Source: Cunninghamia lanceolata (lineage: Eukaryota; Streptophyta; Pinopsida; Cupressales; Cupressaceae). Taken from it: a stretch of 64,000 nt of DNA. Below, in pieces: positions 12,293-24,103 of the stretch. The stretch spans positions 3,100,001-3,164,000 of the forward strand of contig BSBN01001251.1 in assembly GCA_027924645.1 (NCBI GenBank), written 5' to 3'. Under the pieces are notes generated by a model. The model searched no databases and was not told where the DNA came from. It worked only from the letters and a program-made list of their open reading frames with translations. The number at the start of each line of letters is the position of its first letter. The stretch's first letter is position 1. A program made the translations under genes and the position numbers.

Positions 12293-15016
12293 AAGCCACT
12301 CCCCTACCTGCATCTAGAAACCCTAACCATCAAGCAAGACAATTACTATCTTAATGATAAGTAAACATAAACAATGCAAGGCATTTACCTTCTTGCATAC
12401 AAAACATAATCACAACAACCAACCTTTACATCATTGTCCCAAAACTTTTAGTTAATCAATCGCACATATCCAGAGCAAGGTATGGATCATCTTGCTCTCA
12501 AATCTTAACCATGAACAAAATAATTTCTCATTACTATATCCAAGATCTCCCCATTACAATACTACACACAACTCGATATCAACACTTCCTTGGAGAAGAT
12601 TTAAACCCATCATAATATATTCACAACACAGTATATATATCATCTCACATTATTGTTTACCAAGACCCACATACATAGGCAAAATACATCATGTTCTTAC
12701 AACATCTCCATTTCAAGACAACTATGAACAGAATACATGCCATCAAATCATATTACCTTATGCCTCTGGAACCTAAACTTGACAATTTACACATAGACCA
12801 ACTCACAGGAAAATTTTGCTTGCAATAAGCAATTTCAACTAATCAGCTCATTGACAACATAAATTTTTCTTACAAGAGCAATTCAATCTCTTAGTTATCC
12901 TGTTACCTATAAGTTTTACTTATAAGGCTAAATTTTCAAGTACATTGTTGTTTAACCTAACTCCAAGCTTTGAATCCAATTTCAACTTAACACAATCATT
13001 ATGACAAGATCTTTACCAATTCAATCAAACTAGATTAAATTTCATCTACCCTAATTATTTTGTCATATCCATTTACATTTAATCGTATTAACAACTAAAT
13101 TCAAGTTATATCTCCACAAGAATTCATAAAACCTAGGTCTAGTTTAATAAATATTAATTCTATCTGTTATATTAAATCAATCATCAATTACATATAAATA
13201 TAACCTTCAAGCTAAACAAACACATAGGTAATATTAACTACAAATGCTTATAAATTAAATACTGATTACAATGTTTATACATCTAATTCTGACCTATTAA
13301 TCCAATTCCCTGCTTGACGAATCATTATCAAGAAATCATATTAAAATCAATAACAATTTAAATAAAATTCATTAACAACTCAATATTACACATATCAAAG
13401 AACCCAAGAATAAACCACCATTAGCAAGATTACAAAATCACCAGATCATACTCACGACTACCCCTCCTAGCCTCTGGAATCAAAGACAAAAACTCTAGAC
13501 AACCCCGAAGCACAAAGGTTCCATATCGAAGACCACTGTCTAATGCACAACATAGACTAAGAATTTTAACCAATTATTATGATAGTCTTCAATCCACAAA
13601 TAAGGACTAAAGATCTTTATTCCAAGATGTTAATCCTATACTCTAGACATTTTCCATTAACTAACACAATTCACATTTCATTAACCTCACACAACTAAGG
13701 ATTGCCTAGGATAAGGTTATCAATAAGGATATGAGTGCAAACAAGAGTATCTCCCTTAGTCAATAGTATAATTCTTTCATACCTAATAGCTATAATCAAC
13801 AGTAATCTCTAATTATTTAATTCATTCAAATTCTCAAGGAATCACAAATCTCAAAGGAGTAAGACCCTAGGGACTAGACCTAATTCTACTAGGGTTGTCC
13901 CAAAAGCCTTTACATATTCATTAAGTGACAAGAAAAGAAAACATATAAACACTTTATTAATTTACAACACAGTTAGTTCCCATCGAGTACAAAAAGTCAT
14001 ACTTTAATTAGAAGAATCACTCACAACTAATCATTCTAAATACTAAGGAATTACCTTACAAGTTTCCCTATGAAAGCAAACTCATGCCTAGAGACAAAAA
14101 TTAAAGTCACATTTAATTGTATAATTAGCTGCACAACAATATATTTATATATGATTTGAAAATGATAAGTATTAATGATGAAAACAAGGTTGATTCTATC
14201 ATAATACCACGTAAGACTCAAATTTGAAGATCATTACCTACACTATTTTTTGGTAACTGACCAACTCTATCCTTTCGAATGAGAGTCTCAAATAGACCAC
14301 ACTTAATTAATCAACAACTCCTATGATGATGGTCCCAGCTACAATACAACCTATTCATCGGCACTTCCTAGGGCAATCTGCGACAAAAAGGCTAGAGGAA
14401 TAATTCATTCACAGGGTGCTATCATAAAATCTTATTTACACTAATGCTGCATGATCCTGTCTATAACCTGAATTTCGTTAATTGAATGAGCTAAAAAGAA
14501 ATGTAAAAAAAACATAAATAAATAAAATAAAATAAAACTAAGGAACAAGCTGCCACTCGATATCGTAATCTTGCAGGCTAACAAGGTAGAGTTGCAATGG
14601 ATTTTGTAAGACTAAAATTTACATAAACTTAACACATCTATAATAGACTAGGCAAAGCCAAAGATGCAACATGACATCCATAGGAATCAACTGTAAAGTA
14701 TCTATGCTAATCCTCTCGGTCTCTAATCTTTTACTTTGGGGTTTTGATTTAATGGAAAAGTAAAGTGCTTTGCTTGTAAGATAATAATCCAAGCTCTAAC
14801 CCTTAATCATATTACCACTGTGGTGTACATTATGTGCATAGACAACCCAACGACTCAAAAAAACCTTAAACTCGTCATTTAGACCTGCGGTGGTAGAATG
14901 GGTGCATCTGGTCTCCATGAAGATTTAGTGATCTCAAATGATAAACGATGGGGAAGGAGGATTATACTCAAACTCTAAAAGAAAGTGATGATAGTTTTGT
15001 ATGCAATGAAGCTTCG

Positions 15017-15027
15017 CCCCCCCCCCC
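15017..15027. repeat. Poly(C) run, 11 bases
   Basis: Homopolymer within the GC-richer core of the 6.9 kb unit. The exact length may be affected by sequencing error. Confidence 0.85.
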
Positions 15028-18000
15028 ACAAAATGACTTCACATTCACCCCCCGTCGACTAAACAAGATATGCTGAGGTCAGAGCATTTATGACTTGTGT
15101 GGAAATCATATCGTTCAAAGAAAGAGTTTTGATCTCTCCTAATTCTGGCACTAAAGCAGAAGCAAAAGGTTACGACAGTCCATCAGCATTGGACATAAGA
15201 CAACCAAAAAGAGCTACAGAATCTCACTAAAAAAAAAGGTGAAAGTCACAGTGAAAATCACGGCTATATCTCTGCCTCCCCTCTCTCAAACTATAAGAAA
15301 TAAATAGAAGGTTTGGTCGAACTACACTTTGATTAGATTCTACCGGAAGTTGCTAGTAGTTTAGAAGCATTCTAATATGAAAAGCGTGCAGTAGAAAATG
15401 ATGTTAAGAAACTTTCTAACAAATGTGGCGAAGTCTCAGACCCTTGTCAGTATTCTCACTGACGGAGATGAAATGGGAGCCAGAGAGCAGGATGCGACCC
15501 TCCATCAAAGCATGATTGGAAAAGGAAGGAACTTTATAGTGTTAAAGTTGATGTTGAAAGAAAAACATGTACAAGACACATGATCAAGAGGACTGAGGGG
15601 ATAGAAGGGCATGCACAGAAGGGATCCATTGAAAAGGCTTTACATACACTCAACCAATGCGATAGGCAGGTTAAATATGATAGATACTTCCAGAGATATC
15701 GTTGCAGAAAGAAATGATTCGAGGATTCTAGAAGAAGCATATGTTACATTGACTATGGATACCTACAAACAAAAGCGATTGGCAGTAGCAATGCGTAACC
15801 CACAACTATGGCCAGCATATAGATTGCCTACAAGAAATGTTATGAGTTGGAAAGCGACAACCATAGGACAAACACCAATAGATTTGTTGAACATGCTAAG
15901 ATCCCATAGTCATATGCAACAAGAGAAGGCATGGGCAGTGCACACAGACTGATAGAGAGATTGCCACACAGAAATACGATCCCATGGAGAACGATGGTTA
16001 TAAGCAACACCTAATGGGTCCATAGATAGATTGCTTCCAAGGATTCAACACAAGGATAGGGGACGAGAAGCACGTAAGCAATGGATAGAACATGATGAAG
16101 GTTGATACAATGATCTGAAAATGCTTTAAAATAGACATAGGATTTATTAGATTGGCCTCAGGGTGAAACATATTAGGTTAATGTGAAAATTGGAGGATGG
16201 CTTCGACCATAATCTGGGTAAAATAACACTTGAAAGATGCATCCACTTCAGATTAGATGACACAGTTAAAGGCCTACATACCCAAAGAATGATAAATACC
16301 CAGATTACTAGAAGGCAAGAAATGGTTTTGTTTAAAACATCAGAGCCTAAATCAATCAAATGACAAGAAGATAATCCACATGTAGATTCAACTGACCAGA
16401 GGCAAGATTTTTAAGAAATAATAGAACCTGGGTATCAAATGTTCCACCGACTGAAGGTTTGATGCCGGATCAACCTCTATTGCTTCATACCCATCTCACC
16501 CTTCTCTCTCTACAATTTCTTCAAACCCTGCCCTTCCCGGCATCTCCTATGCTCCTGAGTAAAAGAAAAACCAATCTCTCCGCTTGCAGCTCCTTCTTCT
16601 CTGAAATGTTGATTTTTTCTCTAGGTGCCCCGAAAAGCCCCTCTCCCTAAAAAAAAACTCCCCCCATTCTCTTTTTCCAAGGTTGTCTATGCATGCATTT
16701 TGTGGTAGCAGTGATGAGGCACGTGGCCTATTCGGCAGAGAGCCTGCAAGAGGTGTCAACTCATCGAATGCCTTATTTTTATAATCTTAGAATCATAACA
16801 CATATTAATTTATATATTTTATTTTCATATATTAATTTTATCAATATACAAACCAATTAAGCATAAGATATGTTGAATATCTCAGCATTTCATCTTTTTT
16901 TCAAATATTCCTATAATCATGCATAATTGGATTGACAAGGTTGGATTCCTTGGAATATGGGAATAAGGCTAATATCTAAATAATAGATAAAGTAATTAGA
17001 AAAGAAATAATATATGATGACAATAATTTAACCTTTACTGTCATGACTACTTATTTAAATTTATAAATACCCTTAATTAAATCAATTTAATAATAGTAAT
17101 AAAATAATTCATATTCAAACAACTTTAAATAATTATCTTGAACTAGGTAATTATCAATTACTATTTTAATCTTATTAAATATTAATAATAATAATGATAA
17201 TATGATGTAACCTTGTTCAATATTATAGTGGATCAAATAATAGTATGACTATCCAATGAAATCTGGGCATACAACATAACCCACTGAGCAGGACAACCGT
17301 CAAAAGCCAAATCAAACATGTTCACAGGCCAGGCCAAAACACACTTAGCCAACAAGCTCCATCAAATATAAATCAATTGCAAGACCGACATACTAACAGA
17401 ACTGACGGGTTGAACTAGACATGTCATGCATCCTGATTGAGGATGATGACTTGGGATGTGGGACCTTAAGTTATCTCCAAAACAACATATCCATTGGGTT
17501 CAAGGCACGCTTAGACCTGTTAATTCAGGTGGAGTCGATGCCTGATACCTGCATCCTGCAACAAATGTCACGGTCAAGCATGTATAGATGCATATAAGCT
17601 AGCACTAGGTGGAAAAAGGAATCGCAACATCGCAGGGCACTCACAAGTGAGTGATGCGACATCGTCCCTTCCACGTCATATCAATCTAGATTAGCTCAAC
17701 ACATAATCATAACCAAATCAAATCTATCTCTTTATCTGAATAGAACCCTACACATAATATACAGGTGCATGAAATCATAAGTGTTAGAAGTACCATCATA
17801 ACAAATAAATCTAACAGAATCAGTCACATGAGATCTATTCTAATATATAACAATTGTAGTAAGATCGACATATTAATCATTGGAATGCAAAACAATATCA
17901 AAGCCTGCATTATTAGTGCCGCAATAGAGATTATCAATAAAACACATTAACTATCATATGAAACCACACATGGATGAAGCATCTACCTATATTGTACAAC

Positions 18001-18640
18001 ATCAATTGTTTACCTTACCTTGAATATTCCTGTTATTTTACCTTCACCTTCATGCGCCTTGACTAGTTCACCTATACATCCAAGGTGAGAACGAAGGGGC
18101 ACTACACAAAGACATAATTATCTAATAGGAAGTCTTAAGCTAGGTTGCTCACATCACATATAATTCTAGACCACTTTTAGAAAAGTGAAACTACAACACA
18201 ATAAATAATTATGTGCTTTGGTTCACGTACAAAAGTATCAAAGGCACTATATCCTAAGTAAGAAAATATTCTCCCAATTATCATCCCCGTGTTTTGAAAT
18301 TCACATTTCAAATTCCAAGAACAAAGGAATTTTATGTCTTTCTTATAATCAATAATTTTATTTCATTAATAAATAAAAAAGGAAGTGCTAATAAAGTTTT
18401 TATATAGTGAGTAAAGTTCCTTCAAATATTTAACATATTTTGAAATCCAATTTTGTTGCATATGAATATTTAAAGTCATTGTATTCTTCATGGCCACACT
18501 ATCATGCCCAAAAATATGCCAACAAGAAAACCTAAATATTTTTTTGACACATTAATGGACATAGCATACACAACACACACCACTGTCATGCATGACACAT
18601 AACAATTTAGATTGGCACCTTGCTATGGTGCAACACATGT

Positions 18641-18665
18641 GCATATGTGGCACTGCCACATATGC
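18641..18665. repeat. Perfect 12-bp inverted repeat with 1-base centre
   Basis: GCATATGTGGCA, then C, then TGCCACATATGC. It lies in a region dense with CACATG-type words. It could form a hairpin; no adjacent ORF explains it. Confidence 0.85.
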
Positions 18666-19769
18666 CACCATGTGAGAACATGTGTGGAAGACACATGCCA
18701 ACCATGGTGGAGATCACGATGAAAATAAGTATGTAACTTTTGTGCCACAAGCCAAACTAAGTGACAAGAGGTTTCAATTCAATTGGGGTCACAAACTAGG
18801 GGCAAGGACCCTAGGCACCACAAACAATACCAACTCACTTTTATAAAAAAACATTAATATTTATTACGATGCTAGAATTGCAACCCTTTCAACATTTTTT
18901 TAACTAGCAAACATTAGGCTAGTTAAGCATTCATTAAATATAATTATTGCAGTTGATTAATTGTAAAGGCTACATCATCATTTTAGTTATCATTAATATG
19001 GTTTTGAAAAAGAGCTAACAATATTTAATCCTAGGAACAAACAACACTATTTTTGTACAAGTATGATCAACAGAATTAAATATATATTTAAAAAGGGTGA
19101 TCTATTTCTCTAATAATTAAAGATAACTTTATTTAAAAGATAATCCTCACATTATAAGTTAGGCATTAAACTTGCTTTATTAATTTACTCCCAAAAGTGA
19201 CTTAAGTTATGACTTAAGTCAAGGGGGCCTAGTCACATGGTCCCCCCACCAAGACATTAATCACAATTAGATTTATGTTAGATTAAGTAAATCAAATTAA
19301 CAATTTATAGGGCTTCTAATGGGATGAACATTGTATCTCATCAATTAGTTGAAATTCATGCCATCCCTTAGATCTAGGGCACTTAAAGATAAACCTTAAT
19401 CTAAAAGAGAGTTCTTCATAAGAGAAATCTCTTTTCATTTTTCCATTCTCTTTCTTGTAGGTTGGAGGATTTAAGGAGGGAAAACATCTATGAGGTTTGA
19501 AGATCAACTTCCTTGACTCCATAGAAAAATTTACAAAGAAAACTCATATTATTTAACATACTTTTGTATTTCATTTTGATAAATATATACACATATTTAC
19601 ACACACACATATTACATCAAAAATATACATATACATAGTACATTGAAAGCATGCTTATATATATAATGCCCTAAAAGAAATAATATCCATTTTTATGCAG
19701 GAATGATTTGTTTTTATTTATTTTAACAGAAGTGAATACCCAAAAAAATGAAAGAACAAATAGAATTTG

Positions 19770-19945
19770 TAGGGTCATGGTCATAGCTACATAGGGTATG
19801 GCTACGCCCTTGGGGGATATGGCCACAAAGCATCGTGGCCATGGGCCACAATTCTATGGGTTTGTGTCCCCTCAAGGAGGTATAACCCCCTTGCAACAAG
19901 GGTTAGGGCTACGTCCTTCCCTTGCGTGGGGGTTTAAAGTTTTTA
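19770..19945. other. GC-rich patch in AT-rich DNA
   Basis: Dense in GGCCA, GGGCTA and CCCTT-type words with imperfect internal repetition (GGCTACGCCCTTGG versus GGCTACGTCCTTCC; GGCCACAAAG versus GGGCCACAAT). The 86-codon + frame here (19,798-20,058) turns into low-complexity sequence and is not supported as a gene. It is probably a fragment of a repeat family. Confidence 0.4.
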
Positions 19946-21263
19946 AAAACAAAAAAATTCTTTATTTATTTATTTACTTTATTATGATTGCTCTTTGTTT
20001 TAACATTTGGTTCATAAAAATAAAACTTTGCTATCATTATTCTACAAATATAAATTAAATCAAATCTAGTGTACATATATATAAACTCTAATCGAATATA
20101 TATAGTTATATATAATTTTATTCACAAGCAACCCTTTTGATTTTTTTTGAATATATAAAAACACACACTTCTATATCTTAAATATGATTCAATTTTTTTT
20201 TTTTTCTATCTTTAAACTAGACTTGTATTTATATGAACACATGTACGTAGAGTGGTTAAGAGCCAAAGATAAACATGTATTCCAAGAAGGATAACTTTGA
20301 AGGAGGGGAATATTATTCTCTCACATTTGCAAAACATATATATTAGAAGGCCAAAGGAAATAAATGGTCATTTGAATAAATTTGTGTAGCTTCGATATAA
20401 GATGAAACTTCCAAATAGGCCCTTTTTTTCTACTTTTCAAGTGATTAAGATTTAGATTCTTGAAGAATATTAATGCACTCATATATCCACATATTGTGAG
20501 GCCCACTCCTCCTCATGTTCATACTTTATTTTGATAAACTTGTTTGCTTATGACACTTATGAATATGACATTTTATTTTGTTATGATTATAGACTATGGC
20601 AACACTATTATCATGTTAGAGTAGCAAATACTAATTGTTGATGATGGCTTAGTTAATTAATGATTATGGATTTGTTCATATTTGTTAGATTAGAGTTACA
20701 AATCACAATTAGTTTATCATTGTGGATTGATTTTAGAATGAACACAATTACATATGATAATCTAAATTATATTTGGTTAAATACTGTGTTTATGCGATTT
20801 TGTATTAAAATGATTTGGATGATTGATTAAATTTGTTATTTAGATTTTTATTTAATCATGATAATTTTGTTAATTATGATGTGTATATTAATTTAATTAT
20901 AAATATTGCTTCAGTTATTATCTTGGATATATTGACGTTTGTGTGCAAGTGCGCAAATTAAATTCCATGACCAATGGAAAAAACATGGAGGTTCTCAGGA
21001 AACCACTGTTGTGATTCCCCAGTGTACCTAGGCCTTATCTTAAGAGAGGATTAAGGTCTTCTTGTGTAAATGTGTCTTGGGTGTGATTTTGTTGATTAAA
21101 TTTCTTATTATATTTTTATTACTCTAAGTTGGGTTTGGTCAAGTTCCTTTAAATGTCAAATCTTAGATTTGAACTTCGAAAATAATTTTTATGGTCATTT
21201 AATGTTATTTTCCTTATTATTTGAGCAAAATTAAAACCCTAAAGTGATAACCTATGTGAGAGG

Positions 21264-22393
21264 TGTTGGCAAGAGACACTGCTACACATGACAGGTGTTG
21301 TCATTGATGGCAACTAAGTCCATTCCACACATCTGCAGTGAAGTATCAGATCATACTAGAAGTCGGTTCCAAGATTTATCCAGTCCGGATAGACAGGAAT
21401 AGGGTATATGGCAGAGTTTAGTATTTTGGTCAGCAGATCTCTCCATTTAATTATTGCATGTTGCAAATCTAAGGGAGTATAGAGGAATGTCAGAACAATC
21501 CAAATCTAAGATTTCAGCCTCCAGTGACAAAGGGATTAAAAGTTATGAGCATTTGAGTACCGAGTCCTAATATGACAGGATAGTTCAATGAAGAACATGC
21601 CAACTTGTGTTAGATCATTGTGCGGATCTAGTAGAAGTGTTTTGGTGAATTGTGTATGGGATATAATGTTAGTGGCTAAAATGAATGGTGACCTGCAAGT
21701 GTTATTTTTGGTACGAATCAATATTGATGTATGGATTCACCCGACAAAATAGAGTTCTTATATTGTTTGTTAAGTTCTTCACAAGGCCGATAGAAAGGAG
21801 ATTGAATTATTGATGCGGATATATATAACCGATAGATTCGAGTATTGTGGGGTGTGAGTGTGATGTGAATATGGTGTAAGTGCGAAAAAGGTAGACAGAA
21901 GTGCGAAAGAGAAGAGATCTGAGGTCCGGATTATGGCAGAGCAGTAAACAGGGTAGAACAAAGATGAAGTGTGCAAAATCAATATTCTGTGCTTAACCAT
22001 AATTGAATTCTTGCATTGGCAGATGTTACTTATCAGTTCATCAATCTGTAATCCTTTTGTAAACATTATTGTAGGTAGTGAGCCTCTCTTGAGAAGTGAG
22101 CTCTAGGCAGTGAGCCTGAATGCATGTGCATTCCCCTTCTGCAATACTTTTAACAGAGTATAATCTTTGTGGGTTAACCCCCACCATGGTTTTTCCCTTA
22201 ACCAGGTTTCCACATCAAAATCTTGGTGTCAAGTGTGTTGTTTATGTTTCTGCTCATGTGTTGTTGATTCATGCTTTAGTGTTTACATCCTTAATCTGAT
22301 AGTAATTTGATAAAGAAGGTTAAAAGCAAAAAAGTTTAAATTTGTGTGATAATTGATTCACGCCCCTCTTAGTTATCCGGTCTAATTCCAACA
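21264..22393 (+). repeat. 5' LTR of element A
   Basis: 1,130 bp, TG...CA. Near its start is a TTGTCATTGATGGCAA block, and near its end GATTCACGCCCCTCTTAG, both shared with LTRs E and F. A TATA-like TATATATAA lies at about 21,820-21,828. Confidence 0.92.
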
Positions 22394-22394
22394 A

Positions 22395-22407
22395 TTGGTA
22401 TCAGAGC
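22395..22407 (+). other. Primer binding site of element A
   Basis: TTGGTATCAGAGC starts two bases after the LTR. It is a standard plant initiator-Met tRNA complementary site. Confidence 0.85.
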
Positions 22408-22434
22408 AAGGTTCCTTGAAAGAAGCCTAATAGC

Positions 22435-23665
22435 TTGAGGAGGATCTGGGAAGGAGTTTCAATGGGTTCACTCAGAAAACAACTTCAGTTGGATCTAGAA
22501 GATCTTGATCAGTCCAAAGCAGAAATAGATGATCTAAAAGCAAACCTTAAGGATGCTCATGATTGCATTGACTTGCTAAAAAATAAACTAAAGAAATCAA
22601 TGGAAAAAAGGAAGGAACTACTTCATCAGCTAGCTAATCTTACTGAAGAAAATGGCATGAATGAGGCTTTAGAAGAAAAGACAAAGGAATGTGAGAAGTT
22701 GACAAAAAAAGTTTTTGTTCTAAAACATGAGATGGAATCTGGGGTAATGAGGCTAACCAAATAAATTGAGCAAAGGAAGAAGACTAAAGAAGACCTAAAT
22801 CAAACTCTAAAAGATAGAACTGAATAATGCTACAGATTGGAGAATAGCTGGCCATCTAGAGTCTGATCTACAAGAAAGTAGAGACAATGAGAGAGAACTT
22901 GAAAGGCAAATTATCATTTTTAGACATGACCTAGAAGTTGCAAATGAATACAAGGAGAAGTTCAAGATAAGCTCAGCTAAACTTGAAGCACTGCTTGAAG
23001 GACAGAAAAAGACTGATGACAAGCATGGTCTTGGATATGAGAAAGGTGAAAGCTCTGGATCTGGACAAAGAAATTTTCAACCAAGGAATGGGAGAAATAG
23101 ACATAGAAGACCTCCAGTAAGACAATCTAATGCTCAAAGATATCCATCCTTCAATGGCAATTATTTCAACTATAATAAATTTGGTCATAAAGCTAGTCAG
23201 TGCAGAAGCAGAGTAAATCAAAATGGTCCATCCTTCTCTGGTCAATGCTTTAAGTGTAAGAGGTATTGTCATAGATCAAATGAATGCAAAAGTATGATAA
23301 TGAATAACTCTAACAATAGAGGAAATGACAACTCTTTCAATGGTTACTGCTTTACTTGCAATGGATTTGGACACATGGCTAATCAGTACAGATCAAGAGG
23401 AAATCAAGCACATAAGCAAAGAAATGTTGTGTGCTTTAATTGCAATAGATCTGGTCATATTGCAAGATTTCGCAGAAGTAGGAATAATGAAAGAAGAGGT
23501 CCGGTAAACAGAAAATTGGATGAGCAAAGTCAAGACAAAGGCAAGGGCAAAATTGATGTGAATGAAATCCAGAATGAAATGAGCAAGACATGGGTCAAGA
23601 AAAGTGTTGTGAATAATAAAGGTTCCACACTGGAATCTGGTGTTGATAATTCAGCCGGGAATTGA
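22435..23665 (+). pseudogene. Copia gag remnant: coiled coil plus four zinc-knuckle-like motifs
   Basis: The region opens with a heptad-like coiled coil (22,435-22,764), continues after stops and frame changes with KTDDKHGLGYEKG (as in many plant Copia gags, where a GLGY linker precedes the RNA-binding part) and ends with four CCHC-like motifs at about 23,162, 23,245, 23,346 and 23,431. Each motif is damaged: YFNYNKFGHKASQC, CFKCKRYCHRSNEC, CFTCNGFGHMANQY and CFNCNRSGHIARFR. The usual N-terminal gag (UBN2-type) domain, about 200 residues, is missing between the PBS and the coiled coil. As it stands the gag cannot be functional. Its stop at 23,663 is followed directly by unrelated sequence rather than protease. 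Confidence 0.75.
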
Positions 23666-24103
23666 ATTTGGAGCTTTGGCTTAGGGGGAGCTGCATTGAA
23701 AATCAAATTCCCCTAGCCAGTAAGTGGGTGCCTGGATCTAGTACAATAAGAGAAGATATTTTGAATTGTTTCAAAACTTTTGGAAGGATTTTTGGAAGAA
23801 AAGATGTTGATATGGAAATTTGCAGAGTGATTCATGAAGAACTGTTCAAGAAACAGAGTAACCAGATGAAGTTAGGGCAATGCATTTATTACAATGTCAA
23901 ATTAGGTTTTGTAGAGGATAAAAGGTCACTTAGTCATGCATTTGAATCACTTTACATTCAAAGGAAACAAGAAGAAGAGCATCTAAGATGCAAATCCAGA
24001 GATTGAAGCATGAAGAGCGAATTCAACTGGTAATTGACTAACCCTAACCTCGCAGAAGAAAAAGGTACTTCTATGTAAAGCTTTGAATCTAAAATCTATT
24101 GAG

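Larger units (their letters stand above)
11211..18104 (-). mobile_element. 6.9 kb unit with LTR-like ends (TSD CAAAG); long solo LTR or decayed element
   Basis: The left end TGTAATGCCCC (11,211) and right end GGGGCACTACA (18,094-18,104) are inverted copies (10 of 11 match). The 5-mer CAAAG flanks both ends exactly. Read on the minus strand, the unit starts TGTAGTGCCCC and ends GGGGCATTACA, the usual TG...CA form of plant gypsy LTR ends. I found no second copy of either end inside and no gag or pol motif, which favours a single very long LTR (perhaps with nested insertions) over a complete element. GC content rises around 14.9-16.8 kb, where short frames (15,611-15,952 +; 16,547-16,759 -) match nothing I know. 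A DNA transposon is less likely given the TG/CA ends and 5-bp duplication. Confidence 0.6.
18110..21258. other. AT-rich intergenic DNA with a few structured spots
   Basis: No supported gene. It contains a 25-bp palindrome (18,641-18,665), a GC-rich patch at about 19,770-19,945 and many short A/T runs. Copia-like element A inserted at its right end. Confidence 0.5.

Noticed and set aside
15611..15952. 113-codon + frame in the GC-richer core of the 6.9 kb unit as a host gene
   Set aside because: No recognisable motif and no supporting neighbouring exons; it overlaps a minus frame of similar length, and it lies inside a bounded insertion.
11211..18104. CACTA/En-Spm DNA transposon, because the right end reads CACTACA
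   Set aside because: The left end is TGTAATGCCCC, the inverted match is of LTR type, and the flanking duplication is 5 bp rather than 3 bp.
19798..20058. 86-codon frame in the GC-rich patch
   Set aside because: Starts in repetitive GC-rich words and ends in low-complexity AT sequence; no protein-like pattern.
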